From positions 88,346-152,345 of the forward strand of contig JAFZLA010000010.1 of assembly GCA_017551705.1 (NCBI GenBank): a stretch of DNA of 64,000 nucleotides, read 5' to 3'. Position 1 is the stretch's first letter; each line of letters opens with the position of its first letter. The position numbers and the translations under genes are program-made. The stretch is from Treponema sp. GTDB lineage: Bacteria; Spirochaetota; Spirochaetia; Treponematales; Treponemataceae. The notes beneath the pieces were generated by a model. That model saw only the letters and a program-made list of their open reading frames with translations. It was not told the origin of the DNA and searched no databases. Shown here piece after piece: positions 23,969 through 33,257 of the stretch.

Positions 23969-24772
23969 TTAGTCCAACGCAAATCTAAAAACTTTGTCCC
24001 CAAACAAATCCGGAAACTCAAGCGACGCGGCGCAAAAGCGCATCTGGCCCTGCCCGCCCGCCGCCTCTTGGCCCTGCGCGTTGTCCGTCCGGCAAGCGCG
24101 GTTGTAAATAAGGTCGCCGCGCACAGGAAGTCCAAGCCAGGCCAAATGACAGCGCACTTGATGCCTGTAGCCTTGCGCGATTTTACATTCTACGCGGGCA
24201 ATTTTCGCTCCGACATCGCCGTCACAAAAATCCGCCGCGACAACTTTTGTGGAATACAATTTTTTGCTTCCCAGTTTTTTGAGCGCGGCGGCGTTTGAGC
24301 TTGGCAAGACGGGCCGGACTTCTTTGCTTCCCTTGCCGAACGGACGAAAATACGAAGAGATTTCAAGGCCGCAAAACGACCCGCGCGCGGAGGTGTTTTG
24401 GTCTTGCAAAGCATCCGCCGCATCGGGAAAGCCTCCGAGGGCAGCCGCGTTGTCCGCGTCAAGGTCGCAGTCGGCGCGGTAGCCTTTGACAAAACCACCG
24501 CGCTCTTGGGCGGCAATTATGTGGTCGTAAAAATCTTGGCTTGTCGCGATCAGCAAAAGACCGCTTGTCGCCGTGTCAATTCTGTGCAAGAGGCCGCCCT
24601 CGACCGTTTTTTTTCCACTAACTTTTAGGACGGCGGGAAAAAGCCGCGCGCATTCGGTCAAAGCGGACTCGCCGCCCGCAACAAGCGGAGCGCTTGCAAG
24701 GCCCGCGGGCTTTGACAAAACTACAAAGGGCTCGGCGGCGGTCGGCTCGTGAATGATTGTGACGCCGCTCAT
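23969..24772 (-). CDS. RluA-family pseudouridine synthase
   Basis: The 267-residue enzyme isomerises uridine in RNA. The catalytic Asp is D66 in LLHRIDTATSG, followed by the KGYRADC strand. The C-terminal HQVRCHLAWLGLPVRGD motif closes the fold. No S4 domain is present, unlike the gene before it. Substrate (rRNA or tRNA site) cannot be told from sequence. Its ATG overlaps the stop of the upstream synthase gene by 4 bp (ATGA), so the two are co-translated. Confidence 0.88.
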   Translation of the reverse strand: MSGVTIIHEPTAAEPFVVLSKPAGLASAPLVAGGESALTECARLFPAVLKVSGKKTVEGGLLHRIDTATSGLLLIATSQDFYDHIIAAQERGGFVKGYRADCDLDADNAAALGGFPDAADALQDQNTSARGSFCGLEISSYFRPFGKGSKEVRPVLPSSNAAALKKLGSKKLYSTKVVAADFCDGDVGAKIARVECKIAQGYRHQVRCHLAWLGLPVRGDLIYNRACRTDNAQGQEAAGGQGQMRFCAASLEFPDLFGDKVFRFALD

Positions 24773-25842
24773 TGGCCGCCCCCGTCATAGCCTTGCAAAG
24801 CCTTTTCGGCGGCCTTGATTCCTTGCGAAGCGTAGGCCCTTGGATATTGGGCCTTTAGCGCCCTTATGACCCGCTTAAAGCGTTCTGGGACGGCCGCCTT
24901 AAAGACAGTCGCTTTTTCTTGGCCTGGAAGGCGGACTTGCAAAAGGCGCGAATGAAGCATCAAGTTTTCGTTTGGAAAGTAATTGTCTTTTTTGGAATAA
25001 ATCGCGTCGCCCAAAACCGGGCAGCCCAAAAACTTCATGTGGACGCGGATTTGGTGGGTGCGGCCGGTCAAAAGGCGGACTCGGACCAAAGAATAGTTTG
25101 AGTAAACCGAAACGACATGGTAAAGGGTCACGGCGCGCTTGCCGACCGCAGGCGCTGTGTCTGCCCGCGCGTCGTCGCCAAATCTTTCATGTTTTTTTTC
25201 GTCTATCGCCACAGCCTTAAAGCGCTTTCGGTCGCCGGGATCGCGTATCATATATGTGTCGACAATTCCGTCTTTTTTAGGCGGGCAGCCGCGGACAATT
25301 AAAATGTATTCTTTTCGCAAGCGACGCTCTTGGAACTGCTTTTGCAGCCATTCCTCGCTGTCGCGATTTTTTGCCGTGATTATTATTCCGCTTGTGTCCT
25401 TGTCCAAGCGGTGCACAATTCCAGGCCTGCGGCGCGATAGAATCTCCGAGGTCTCCCCTTCCTTTATTTGGACGAGCGCCTCCCTTCCCCAGTGATGCAA
25501 AAGCGCGTTGACCAAAGTGCCCGACCAGTTTCCCGCCGCGGGGTGCGTCACCATTCCCTGCTCTTTGTTGACGACAGTGACGTCGTCGTTTTCAAAAATA
25601 ATTTTTAACGGAATGTCTTGGGGCTCGATATTGTCCGGAATGTTGTCTTCCCACTGAATGTCGATTTGGTCTCCGGCGCGAACCTTGCTTGAAAGCTTTG
25701 CCTTTTGTGAATTGATTAAAATTTCGTGGACGCCGCTCTTTAGCTTGGAACGGTTGAAGGCGTTGGGCAAGGACGAAATGTATTTGTCCAGTCTTTCAGT
25801 TCCGCTAAAATTTTCGGGAACCTTTGAACTAAAAAACGGCAC
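24769..25842 (-). CDS. RluD-like pseudouridine synthase with S4 domain
   Basis: An N-terminal S4 RNA-binding domain (about residues 12-60, RLDKYISSL...RSKLKSGV) is joined to an RluA-type catalytic domain with D147 in GIVHRLDKDTSG and the GRTHQIRVHMKFLGCPVLGD motif. RluD modifies helix 69 of 23S rRNA in E. coli; the exact target here is inferred. The frame is open upstream to 25914, but a GTG at 25842 gives a natural N terminus and overlaps the preceding gene by 14 bp. Length from there is 357 residues, somewhat above RluD. It is operonic with the second synthase. Confidence 0.88.
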   Translation of the reverse strand: MPFFSSKVPENFSGTERLDKYISSLPNAFNRSKLKSGVHEILINSQKAKLSSKVRAGDQIDIQWEDNIPDNIEPQDIPLKIIFENDDVTVVNKEQGMVTHPAAGNWSGTLVNALLHHWGREALVQIKEGETSEILSRRRPGIVHRLDKDTSGIIITAKNRDSEEWLQKQFQERRLRKEYILIVRGCPPKKDGIVDTYMIRDPGDRKRFKAVAIDEKKHERFGDDARADTAPAVGKRAVTLYHVVSVYSNYSLVRVRLLTGRTHQIRVHMKFLGCPVLGDAIYSKKDNYFPNENLMLHSRLLQVRLPGQEKATVFKAAVPERFKRVIRALKAQYPRAYASQGIKAAEKALQGYDGGGQ

Positions 25843-26341
25843 TTTCCAAATCCCCAAAAAGATATTCTTTTTTAGAGCCTTCAAAAATGAACTGCCTGTC
25901 TTGGCCGGAGTCAACCGGAGTTATCGTTATGTTTTTTAACTGCTCGGCGTTTCTTTTTTTCTTGGCCTTTTCACGCTTGACGATGTTTACAATCAAGTCG
26001 GTCACGCCAATTGCAACGCTTATGCCGGCCGCGGTAAGCAAAACGCCCTTTATCTCGTTGTAAGAATAGCCCTCGCCGCTTGAAGAAAATGGATTTCTAA
26101 AATAGGAGCTGTCCCAATTGTGGGAGGCGAACATTCCCATTGAATACGAAAGCGAAACCAAGAGCGTCGTGAAAGGCCAAGAGCCCAAAGTGATTATCTC
26201 GCCGCGCCTCATGTCCTTTACCCATTGCGGAATGGCCTTTGTGTCGTATGGCTCCGCGTCCGAAATCGTCAAGTCGTCGGCAAAAGTTGAGAAAGAAAAT
26301 ATTGTCAAAAGCGCAAAGAACGCCGCCCAAAACTTTTTCAA
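25829..26341 (-). CDS. Hypothetical membrane protein with signal peptide
   Basis: The 170-residue protein has a clear signal peptide (MKKFWAAFFALLTIFSFSTFA), then a short periplasmic segment with acidic residues, one or two membrane helices (about residues 55-75 and 98-120) and a charged Lys/Arg/Glu cytoplasmic tail. The pattern GEIITLGSWPFTTLLVSLSYS recalls a small spirochaetal family of unknown function. It lies 3 bp after the YggS gene and overlaps the rluD-like gene, so all belong to one minus-strand operon. No function can be given. Confidence 0.7.
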   Translation of the reverse strand: MKKFWAAFFALLTIFSFSTFADDLTISDAEPYDTKAIPQWVKDMRRGEIITLGSWPFTTLLVSLSYSMGMFASHNWDSSYFRNPFSSSGEGYSYNEIKGVLLTAAGISVAIGVTDLIVNIVKREKAKKKRNAEQLKNITITPVDSGQDRQFIFEGSKKEYLFGDLESAVF

Positions 26342-26344
26342 AGC

Positions 26345-27034
26345 TCAATCCTTTTTTGCCTGCGAATAATCCCGCGCGCCAAAAATCGCCGTTCCGATTC
26401 TAACCATCGTGGAGCCTTCCTCCACCGCAATTTGCCAGTCGCCCGACATTCCCATAGAAAGCTCGGACAAATCAAATTCCGGAAAATCCTTTTGGCATTG
26501 GTCGCGCAAGTCCCGCAATTTTTTAAAGGAAGCGCGAACAAGATTTTTGTCTTCTGTAAAAGGAGCCATAGTCATAAAGCCGCGCGGCTCGATGTGGGGA
26601 TAGGCTCCGTCCTTGATTTTTTGCAAAGCCTCAACAATCAACGAAGGATCTTCAAAGCCAGACTTTGACTCCTCCCCCGTGTGGAACTCAAACAAGACTT
26701 GAATTTTTTTGTCAATCTTGGCGGCCTGCTTTTCTATCTCGTCCAAAAGCTCGATGCGGTCAACGGAGTCAATCGCGTCGGCAATGCGGACGGCTTCCTT
26801 GACCTTGTTGCGCTGAAGCTGGCCGATGATTCTAAGGCTTGCGTTTGGAAAAGATTTTTTTACCTCGTCAAATTTGGCGGCCGCCTCTTGGACGCGGTTT
26901 TCGCCAAAGACGGTTTGGCCCGCTTGTATTGCCTCTATCACTTCTTGCGCGGTATGAAATTTGCTTACTGCGACAAGGCGGACGTTGTCGGGAAGCTGCT
27001 TTTTTATGTTATTCAAATTTTCTTTTATTGACAT
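26345..27034 (-). CDS. YggS-family PLP homeostasis protein
   Basis: This 229-residue protein is a stand-alone alanine-racemase-like barrel that binds PLP but has no known catalytic activity; it maintains PLP and amino-acid balance. The PLP lysine is K25 in LVAVSKFHTAQ. Other family marks are FGENRVQEA (about residues 43-51), IGQLQRNK and the C-terminal GMSGDWQIAVEEGSTMVRIG-type phosphate loop. It starts 4 bp after the rsmA gene ends and precedes the hypothetical membrane protein in the same operon. Confidence 0.93.
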   Translation of the reverse strand: MSIKENLNNIKKQLPDNVRLVAVSKFHTAQEVIEAIQAGQTVFGENRVQEAAAKFDEVKKSFPNASLRIIGQLQRNKVKEAVRIADAIDSVDRIELLDEIEKQAAKIDKKIQVLFEFHTGEESKSGFEDPSLIVEALQKIKDGAYPHIEPRGFMTMAPFTEDKNLVRASFKKLRDLRDQCQKDFPEFDLSELSMGMSGDWQIAVEEGSTMVRIGTAIFGARDYSQAKKD

Positions 27035-27038
27035 ACCG

Positions 27039-27920
27039 TTAAATTATAAATGAATTGATTGCGTCTGACAAGAGCAGCGTTTGCTTGACATTCAAGGCTT
27101 CGGCGCGCGCGTTTGCGTCAATCCCTGCTTTTTGCAACACCTTGTCCGCCGTCATTCCCAGCGCCCGATCGTAGCCTGACAAAAATTTTGTCAAATTGTT
27201 CTTTACGGTCTTTCGCCTGCTGGAAAAAAGAGCCCTTTGCATTTTTACAAAAAGCGCCGGATTTTGGCAGGCGGGAAAGTCCGCCTTTTTTGTGAACAAA
27301 ACCGCGCGCGACTCGACGTTCGGTCGGGGCCAAAAATTTGCGCGGCCCAAGTCGCAAATTGTCTTTACGTCATAGGCCCACTGGCACAAAACCGAAAAGC
27401 TCGAATAGTCTTGGCTGGCTTCTTTGGCCGCCATGCGGAGGGCGACTTCTTTTTGAACCGTAAAGGCGCACTTTTCAAAGCGGACGCCGGCTTCAATTGT
27501 GTCGGCTATCAAGGCCGCGGCGATGTTGTACGGAAGGTTTCCAAAAAAATATTTAGGTTCTCCGTTCTTTTCCAAATAAGGCTTCCAAGTCTTTAAAACG
27601 TCACCCTGAACCAAGCAAAAATTGCCGGCGGCCTTCTCTTCCTCAAAAAAATCTTCCAGACAAGAACAAAAGCCGCGGTCGATTTCAAAAACAGTAACCT
27701 TGGCGCCTAGCTCCAACAATTCCTTTGTCATCGAGCCAAGGCCGGGCCCAACTTCCCAAACTGTGTCGCCCTTTTGAACGCAAAGGGAGGCGGCTATTTT
27801 TTTGCGCGCGGCCTCGTTTAACAAAAAGTTTTGGCCAAATTTTTTTTGCATGGCCATTCCCTTTTGTTCAAGAAAAGCGTTGAGTTCTGAGGCCGAATTG
27901 TAGTCAGGAAGATTTTTCAT
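27039..27920 (-). CDS. rsmA: 16S rRNA (adenine1518-N6/adenine1519-N6)-dimethyltransferase
   Basis: Also called KsgA. This 293-residue SAM enzyme dimethylates two adjacent adenines of the 3' hairpin of 16S rRNA. It shows KKFGQNFLLN at the N terminus (about residues 26-35), the SAM motif WEVGPGLGSMT, an acidic loop VFEID, the catalytic FFGNLPYNIA and a C-terminal helical domain with LFSSRRKTVKNNL. The ATG at 27920 is selected; the open frame upstream overlaps comEC in another frame. It is between comEC (20 bp upstream) and the YggS gene. Confidence 0.94.
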   Translation of the reverse strand: MKNLPDYNSASELNAFLEQKGMAMQKKFGQNFLLNEAARKKIAASLCVQKGDTVWEVGPGLGSMTKELLELGAKVTVFEIDRGFCSCLEDFFEEEKAAGNFCLVQGDVLKTWKPYLEKNGEPKYFFGNLPYNIAAALIADTIEAGVRFEKCAFTVQKEVALRMAAKEASQDYSSFSVLCQWAYDVKTICDLGRANFWPRPNVESRAVLFTKKADFPACQNPALFVKMQRALFSSRRKTVKNNLTKFLSGYDRALGMTADKVLQKAGIDANARAEALNVKQTLLLSDAINSFII

Positions 27921-27940
27921 TAAAAAAATTATAGCGCGCC

Positions 27941-29248
27941 TTAAATTTTTACGCAAGGAATGGCCGAAAAAAACAAAACAGCCCCTTTTATCAATGCGTA
28001 AACTGCGGCCAAAACGCTTCCGCACGCAGGCGCCATAAACGGAAAGGCAAACGAAATCAAAATAAAGGCAAGGCCCAAATAAATGAAAACCGTAACCAAG
28101 GGCGAGACGGCGGCGCTCGCCACAATTCCGCCGGGAGCCAAGGTTCCAAAAAAGCGGGCGCATATCGGCATTGTCATCGCCTGCGCTCCTACGGACTGGC
28201 CCAAGGATTTTCCGGCGTTTGAAGGCAGGGCCGAAAGCAAGGGCTTTGAAACAAATTCGTTAAAGGACATAATTCCAGCCAATGCTCCGTACGAAAGCAT
28301 AAACGAAAGCTCGTACATGTCCGGCGTGAATGTCGAAACGTGGACAATAAAGACAAGGGCCAAGACATTCAAGGAGCTTTTTACAGGAATCCTTAAAAGG
28401 CGAAAAACTATCGCGAACGACGAGCACAAGAGCGCCCTAAACAAGGACGGCGACTTTCCGGCAAACCAAACAAAAAGGCTTATGGCCAACAATTCCAAAA
28501 AGGGAGCGGCCCTTTTTCCCAAAGATTTTTTTCCCAGCGCCAAAGCAATCGAACCGAACAAGGACAAGTGCATTCCGCTAAGGGCCAGAATGTGGCTAAG
28601 GCCCGAAAGCTTAAAGGCGTTGGCGCATTCTTCCTCCAAGTAGGAACGGGAGCCAGTGAGCAAGGCCAGCAAAAAGCCGCCCGCGCTTCCCCACGCGAAC
28701 ATAAGGCGGGCAAAATGCAAGTGGCAAAGCGCCCTAAACTTTTGCAAGCGGCCCCACAAATTGTTCTGGTAATCGCAAGAGACAAGGCTTTGCGCGCAAA
28801 AAAAATCATCGCCGCTTGAACTGCCTTTGCCGTCAGCGCGTTCCCCGCCGTTCTTGTCCAAAGACGGGCTCACCTCAAATATGCAGCGGGCGCCCTTGTC
28901 AAGCAAAAAGTCAACCTTTTGTCCGCGCCAGGCTGTGTACAGTTTTCCTGGCTGGTAGATTTCGCAAAGCTCCAAGGGCAAAAGAATTTGCGCCTGCCCC
29001 GCCGCGCTCGAACGGCCTCCGTCCTTAAGGCCCACGCTGATAAGGTCGGCCTTGACAATGTACGACTTTTTTTTGCTTCCGACTTTGACGGGACACGAGG
29101 CAAGGCGGCATTCGACAAGGCTGATTTGTTGGCTTTTAAAAAGGCTTTGCGACGGCCTTAAGTTTTTTGCAGGAAATAAAAAATAAAGAATGGCCGCCAA
29201 TACCGCGGCCGGCAGCAGGAGAAAATTATTCTTTATAGAGTCTACCAT
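27941..29248 (-). CDS. comEC: ComEC/Rec2-family competence protein
   Basis: The 435-residue protein has an N-terminal membrane helix, an extracytoplasmic OB-like DUF4131 region (about residues 35-150) and the Competence domain of many membrane helices. The diagnostic LSGLSHILALSGMHLSLFGSI motif is complete. ComEC forms the inner-membrane channel for single-stranded DNA uptake. The C-terminal metallo-beta-lactamase nuclease domain of full-length members (700-800 residues) is absent, as in many spirochaetal homologues. It overlaps the preceding HEAT-like gene by 7 bp. No other competence gene is in the window. Confidence 0.9.
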   Translation of the reverse strand: MVDSIKNNFLLLPAAVLAAILYFLFPAKNLRPSQSLFKSQQISLVECRLASCPVKVGSKKKSYIVKADLISVGLKDGGRSSAAGQAQILLPLELCEIYQPGKLYTAWRGQKVDFLLDKGARCIFEVSPSLDKNGGERADGKGSSSGDDFFCAQSLVSCDYQNNLWGRLQKFRALCHLHFARLMFAWGSAGGFLLALLTGSRSYLEEECANAFKLSGLSHILALSGMHLSLFGSIALALGKKSLGKRAAPFLELLAISLFVWFAGKSPSLFRALLCSSFAIVFRLLRIPVKSSLNVLALVFIVHVSTFTPDMYELSFMLSYGALAGIMSFNEFVSKPLLSALPSNAGKSLGQSVGAQAMTMPICARFFGTLAPGGIVASAAVSPLVTVFIYLGLAFILISFAFPFMAPACGSVLAAVYALIKGAVLFFSAIPCVKI

Positions 29249-30417
29249 TTAAGTCTCGTAAGAGCGTTACGAGCCGCTACGGCAACCTCCTCAGGATAAT
29301 CTTTTACATACGTTACATAGAGCAAGGAGTCAAACGAGGATTTGTCGCCAAGGTCGGCCAACGCGTTTATTATGGCAAGAACCACAGTCTTGTCGGGGGA
29401 ATTGCCCGCCTCCTGCGCCTTGTTCATTTGATCCAAATACTCGGTGAACGGAAGAACCGCCGCCCTTGAGGCCAAGGCTTCCACACAAGAGATTGCCTTT
29501 GTCCACTGCTGGGCGTTTAGGTACTTTCCGTTGTAAGCGATTTTCGCAACGTTAAAATAATTTTTTGCCAAGTCGCCGGCGCGGGTCCACTTGTTGTCCG
29601 CCAAAACCTGAACCATATCCAATTGGAACAGAGACAAGTCTTGAGAACGCGAAGAATTCCCCTCTAATATCATTGACCTGTTTAGCGTTTTTTCGGCAAT
29701 TTCCGCCCTCAAAGCGGGAGAAATTTGCTCATTTTTGATGAAAATTTTAGAAAGTAGTTTAAGTTCAACTAAGTCAGCCTTGTCAATCGCGCCAAAAATC
29801 TCGTTGAGGGATTTGTCGCAAATTTTGGCAAGCGCGTCCGATACGTCTTGGTCAAGCTCCGACCAAATCGGCTGGCGCAAAATCGAATGCAAGATGTCAA
29901 ATGAAGATCCGTTTCCGACAACGCCAAGAGTTGCGATTGACTTTTTGACGGTCGCGTCGGCCGCTCCGCCAGCGGCAAGTTTTTGCGACAAGTAACCGTT
30001 TACAAAAGCGGTCCAGTCAGTGTCCGCGTTTTGTTCGTAAATCGCGGCGATTTTTTCCAAAACGCTAACGCGGACGTTAACGTCGTCAACGCCGTAAAAG
30101 ACGTCAGAAAAATCTTGCAAAACCGCATGGGGATTTTTTTTGCTTTCCTCCACAGGATAAGAAAGAATGCCGGCGACTGCAAGTCCGGCCAAATCGCGGT
30201 CGCCCTTAAGCAGCAAGGCGTTTTCGACAACAAAATCTACGGCTTTTTTTGCAAGCGCGGGGTCGCCGGAACTTTTTACCGCGGCAATTTTATCGTTTAT
30301 GTTTCCCTTTGCAAATTTAATCTCATCTTTTGCGGGAGCGCCGCTCTGCGCGAAGGCGTAAAAAGCGGCCAACAAAAGCGCGCAAGAAACAAGGGATTTT
30401 TTTATTTGTCCATTCAT
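29242..30417 (-). CDS. Secreted HEAT-repeat-like protein
   Basis: The 391-residue protein has a signal peptide (about residues 1-23, ending AFAQ). The mature part consists of repeated helix pairs with alternating Ala/Leu/Val spacing (for example ALAKKAVDFVVENALL, VRVSVLEKIAAIYEQ, VVLAIINALADLGDKSSFDSLL), typical of HEAT/ARM-like scaffolds. It is probably periplasmic. No catalytic motif is visible. It lies 15 bp after the PilZ gene and overlaps comEC, but there is no evidence that it acts in DNA uptake. Name and role unknown. Confidence 0.7.
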   Translation of the reverse strand: MNGQIKKSLVSCALLLAAFYAFAQSGAPAKDEIKFAKGNINDKIAAVKSSGDPALAKKAVDFVVENALLLKGDRDLAGLAVAGILSYPVEESKKNPHAVLQDFSDVFYGVDDVNVRVSVLEKIAAIYEQNADTDWTAFVNGYLSQKLAAGGAADATVKKSIATLGVVGNGSSFDILHSILRQPIWSELDQDVSDALAKICDKSLNEIFGAIDKADLVELKLLSKIFIKNEQISPALRAEIAEKTLNRSMILEGNSSRSQDLSLFQLDMVQVLADNKWTRAGDLAKNYFNVAKIAYNGKYLNAQQWTKAISCVEALASRAAVLPFTEYLDQMNKAQEAGNSPDKTVVLAIINALADLGDKSSFDSLLYVTYVKDYPEEVAVAARNALTRLKW

Positions 30418-30432
30418 TTATCAAACCTCCGC

Positions 30433-31617
30433 CTACAAATTGCCCGAATCCTTGCTTAAAAATTCGGGGTCTATCGCAGTTGGTATCTCTATACTATAAC
30501 TATTTTCTTCGGTTTCGGTAACAGGTTTTTCTTCGGCGGGAGCGGCCTGTCCAGCCTCTTCGGCGGCTTTTTTGTCGTCGGCCTTTTGCTCGTCTTCAAG
30601 CTGCGACAAGGCGACTTCGGCGTTCTTTTGGTCTTCGGGCAAAACCTTGTAGACAAAAGACAAAATCGCGTTGCGCATGGAAGGCTCTATGTGCAAGCAT
30701 TCCAAGTGCAGGCGGCTCTGGTTGTTGGCCGAATTGTATTCCACGGAACGAACCAAGCAATACATAAGAATGAGGGTGTCGTCAATTTCAAACTGCAACT
30801 TGACTTGAATGTTGTTGACTCCCTTTCCGCCAACGCGAATCAAGGCGCCGTCTGAGCTTATGTCCTCCAAAAAGCATTTAAAGCCGGGAGCGGTTTCAAC
30901 CTGCGCAAATTCGGTGACGGCTTCCTTAATGATGTAAAGCTGGGCAGGAATGTGGCATTCGGTGCGGATTGACTTTCGCTTTTGCGCGCGGAAAAGGTTG
31001 TTGGAATGGGCCACGTAAAGAACGTTTTGTCCCAAGAAAATTCCCGCCGCCAAAACCTTTGTGTCAAAGACATAGCCCGCGTCGCCCTTTCGCCAAAGGT
31101 AAACGCTGATTTCTTTGTCTTTCCAATCCTCCGGCGGAATTTTTATTCTTCCGTCTTGGATAGGAATCGTGATTATCAAGTCGCGGGAATTGTTCAAAAT
31201 GCGGGAGGCGAAAACTCCGCTTCCCTTTAAAATAAGGCGGAGCTTTTGTCCGTTTGAAAGGGCCTTGCTCGACTCCAAGCCTCTCCTGTTTTCTGAAGCC
31301 AATTCAATCTTGGTCCTGAACTTGTAAAGCTTGGCCAAAAAGTTTTGCGTCTCAAGGGAAGAGTCCGTTCCGTCCCTCTTTGAAGTTTCTATAAGATTTG
31401 TGATGCAGCGCGTAAGCGAAGCCGTTGAAACAAAGAGCGTCTCGGGCTCTTCCAAGTCCACGATTTTTGCAAGCTTCCACAAAATCGAAATTTCGCCCAA
31501 AGTAAATTTTTGGTCAAGGCCTGTCGCAAAAAAATTGATTTTTGTCGAGAAGGTCTTTAAAAGCCATACGGCCAAGAGCAAAACTAATAAACCTAAAGAA
31601 ACAATAAGTATTGACAC
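30433..31617 (-). CDS. Membrane-anchored PilZ-domain (c-di-GMP receptor) protein
   Basis: The 394-residue protein has one N-terminal membrane helix (about residues 2-22), an alpha-helical region (about 40-125), a YcgR-N-like beta domain (about 130-220) and a PilZ domain (about 225-340). The c-di-GMP contacts are visible as RKSIR (RxxxR) and EDISSDGALI (D/NxSxxG). The C-terminal 60 residues are a low-complexity acidic/Ala/Glu tail. Similar proteins couple c-di-GMP to motility in spirochaetes (inference). The start codon is GTG, with GAGG 7 nt upstream. Confidence 0.88.
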   Translation of the reverse strand: MSILIVSLGLLVLLLAVWLLKTFSTKINFFATGLDQKFTLGEISILWKLAKIVDLEEPETLFVSTASLTRCITNLIETSKRDGTDSSLETQNFLAKLYKFRTKIELASENRRGLESSKALSNGQKLRLILKGSGVFASRILNNSRDLIITIPIQDGRIKIPPEDWKDKEISVYLWRKGDAGYVFDTKVLAAGIFLGQNVLYVAHSNNLFRAQKRKSIRTECHIPAQLYIIKEAVTEFAQVETAPGFKCFLEDISSDGALIRVGGKGVNNIQVKLQFEIDDTLILMYCLVRSVEYNSANNQSRLHLECLHIEPSMRNAILSFVYKVLPEDQKNAEVALSQLEDEQKADDKKAAEEAGQAAPAEEKPVTETEENSYSIEIPTAIDPEFLSKDSGNL

Positions 31618-31639
31618 AAAAATCCTCTAGACATAATAT
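31611..31639 (+). promoter_or_regulatory. Promoter of the CPBP protease gene with a very short leader
   Basis: Perfect TTGACA (31611-31616), 17-nt spacer, TAATAT (31634-31639), then 12 nt to the ATG at 31652, leaving about 5 nt of leader and no ribosome binding site. The -35 box overlaps the start codon of the divergent PilZ gene. A TATAAT at 31640-31645 is an alternative -10. Confidence 0.55.
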
Positions 31640-31651
31640 TATAATACAAAA

Positions 31652-32380
31652 ATGATTTTTTTGCTACAGTTTTCTTTAATATTGTTGATTTTTGTTTGCC
31701 CGCCCCTTTTAGTCAATTTTTCGGACGATTTGGCCGTTGATTTTTCAAAATTCAATTTTTTTGCCCTAACAAGCCTTGCTTTGGCGCTTTTTTTGTTTTT
31801 TCAGGATTTGCGGGAACGGCGTTTGGAAGGAACTGCTGTCCAAGACAATAAAAGGCCCCTTTGGAAGGCGGCGGCCTTTACAAGCAACTATTTTTTGACC
31901 TTTGGAAGCCTTGCTGTTGGCGGATGTCTTTTTGAGCTGGCGGGCCTGGCGCTCAAGACAAAAACTTTTGAAAACATAATATTTCCGGAAAATCTTTTGC
32001 AAGGCTTTTTTTGCGCCTTTGCGCTGGCCTCAAGCGCCTTTTACGAAGAATGCCTTTACCGCCTGTACCTTCCAAAGGCGCTAAAAAAGATTGCGGCATT
32101 GACTGGGGTTGGCAAAAAATCTGAGGATAAAGACAAACTGGTGGCGCGCCCCAAACCCGCGGCCGCCGCCGTTTTTTGGGCTTGCGAAGCCGCCTGCGTT
32201 TTGTTGTTCGCCTTTGCGCACAGGTACCAAGGCCCCTTGGCGCTATTGAACGCCTTGCTTGCAGGAATAATTTTAAGATTGTCCTTTGTAAAGTCAAAGA
32301 GCCTTTGGCCGCCCTTCTTCGCCCACTTAAGCTACAACGCGGCCGCGCTTATGTTGGCCCGACTCACTCTTGTTCCATAA
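31652..32380 (+). CDS. CPBP-family intramembrane metalloprotease
   Basis: The 242-residue protein has six or so hydrophobic segments and the CPBP (Abi/CAAX protease) motifs: EE in FYEECLYRLY (EExxxR, about residue 131), FAHRYQGP (FxxxH-like, about 190) and HLSYNAAA (HxxxN, about 229). Such proteases act in the membrane on prenylated or signal-like substrates. The substrate here is unknown. The last 17 bp overlap the convergent DUF4340 gene. The mRNA is predicted to have almost no leader. Confidence 0.85.
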   Translation: MIFLLQFSLILLIFVCPPLLVNFSDDLAVDFSKFNFFALTSLALALFLFFQDLRERRLEGTAVQDNKRPLWKAAAFTSNYFLTFGSLAVGGCLFELAGLALKTKTFENIIFPENLLQGFFCAFALASSAFYEECLYRLYLPKALKKIAALTGVGKKSEDKDKLVARPKPAAAAVFWACEAACVLLFAFAHRYQGPLALLNALLAGIILRLSFVKSKSLWPPFFAHLSYNAAALMLARLTLVP

Positions 32381-33257
32381 CCCGCTCAAAAGTCCAGGAG
32401 CTTACGTTAAAGACGGCGTTTATTTTTTTTAGCGCTTCCTTTTCTTGTTGAGTCCTTTGCGCGCTTGGAGAAACATTCAGCCAATAGTAATAGTCGCCGT
32501 CGGTCTTTGGCAAAAAATAGGCGCGGTAAACGTTTCCGTCCTGAGCGTCAAAAGTTTTGACCGTCGCGCCCTGCCAATTTACATTTTGCGCCAAAAGCGG
32601 AAGCCCAGCGCCCCGCTCCAAAGCAAGGCCTGGCGCGCCGCTCTCCAAGGCGATTTTTCCGCGCCGGTATTTTTTGTCCGCTCCCACAAGGCTTTTGGGA
32701 AAAATCTCCGGGCTGGCCCATAGGCTTGGGTCTGTTGAAATATAGGGAATCAAAAAATCGCTTTGAACAGAAAAAATTTTTTGCCTTTTGGGAACGCAAA
32801 AGAAAATTCTTTTTTGGGAATCGACGCTTCCAAAATTTACGCAAGTGACTTCCTTTCCGTCTTTTTTGGCGCGCAGTAAAAATGACTGGCCTTCTTGCAA
32901 GCCAAAGGCCTTTAAGTTTTTCTTGCCCGAAACCTCGTATACCCGGACAATGTTTTTTAGGGCCTTGATAAAGCTTTGGACCATAAAGGAGTCGCAAACA
33001 AAACAAAGGCTGTCTTGACTGTTGGCCAAGAATTCTTTTTGGCCAAACCAAAAGGAGCCGACTTTTTTTAGCTCAAGGCTTCCATTTTGCGGGTCGCTAA
33101 GAAATATTTGGTCAACGTCGTATTTGGGATTGAGCAAGGCGGTCTTAAAAGATTTTTCGCTTTTGGGAGCGGACAAAAAATAAAGGGCGGCAAGAGCCAA
33201 AAGAAAAATTTGCAGCCGCGCTTTTTTTGCAAAAAGAAAAACATTTGATGCCGTCAT
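32364..33257 (-). CDS. DUF4340 protein of a Gld-like ABC system
   Basis: The 297-residue protein has one N-terminal membrane helix (about residues 14-30) and a beta-rich periplasmic domain with the DUF4340 look: I--I-LSDPQNGSLELKKVGSFWFG followed by repeats of FG----R-F------IF-V. DUF4340 proteins are encoded beside GldG-type components and are thought to form an extracytoplasmic part of the complex. The ATG overlaps the stop of the fused ABC gene by 4 bp (ATGA), supporting joint assembly. The open frame upstream of 33257 lies inside the ABC gene and is ignored. Confidence 0.82.
   Translation of the reverse strand: MTASNVFLFAKKARLQIFLLALAALYFLSAPKSEKSFKTALLNPKYDVDQIFLSDPQNGSLELKKVGSFWFGQKEFLANSQDSLCFVCDSFMVQSFIKALKNIVRVYEVSGKKNLKAFGLQEGQSFLLRAKKDGKEVTCVNFGSVDSQKRIFFCVPKRQKIFSVQSDFLIPYISTDPSLWASPEIFPKSLVGADKKYRRGKIALESGAPGLALERGAGLPLLAQNVNWQGATVKTFDAQDGNVYRAYFLPKTDGDYYYWLNVSPSAQRTQQEKEALKKINAVFNVSSWTFERVMEQE

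Noticed and set aside
27941..29248. comEC as a truncated pseudogene because the nuclease domain is missing
   Set aside because: The channel domain is complete, the frame is intact and short ComEC forms without the metallo-beta-lactamase domain are known.
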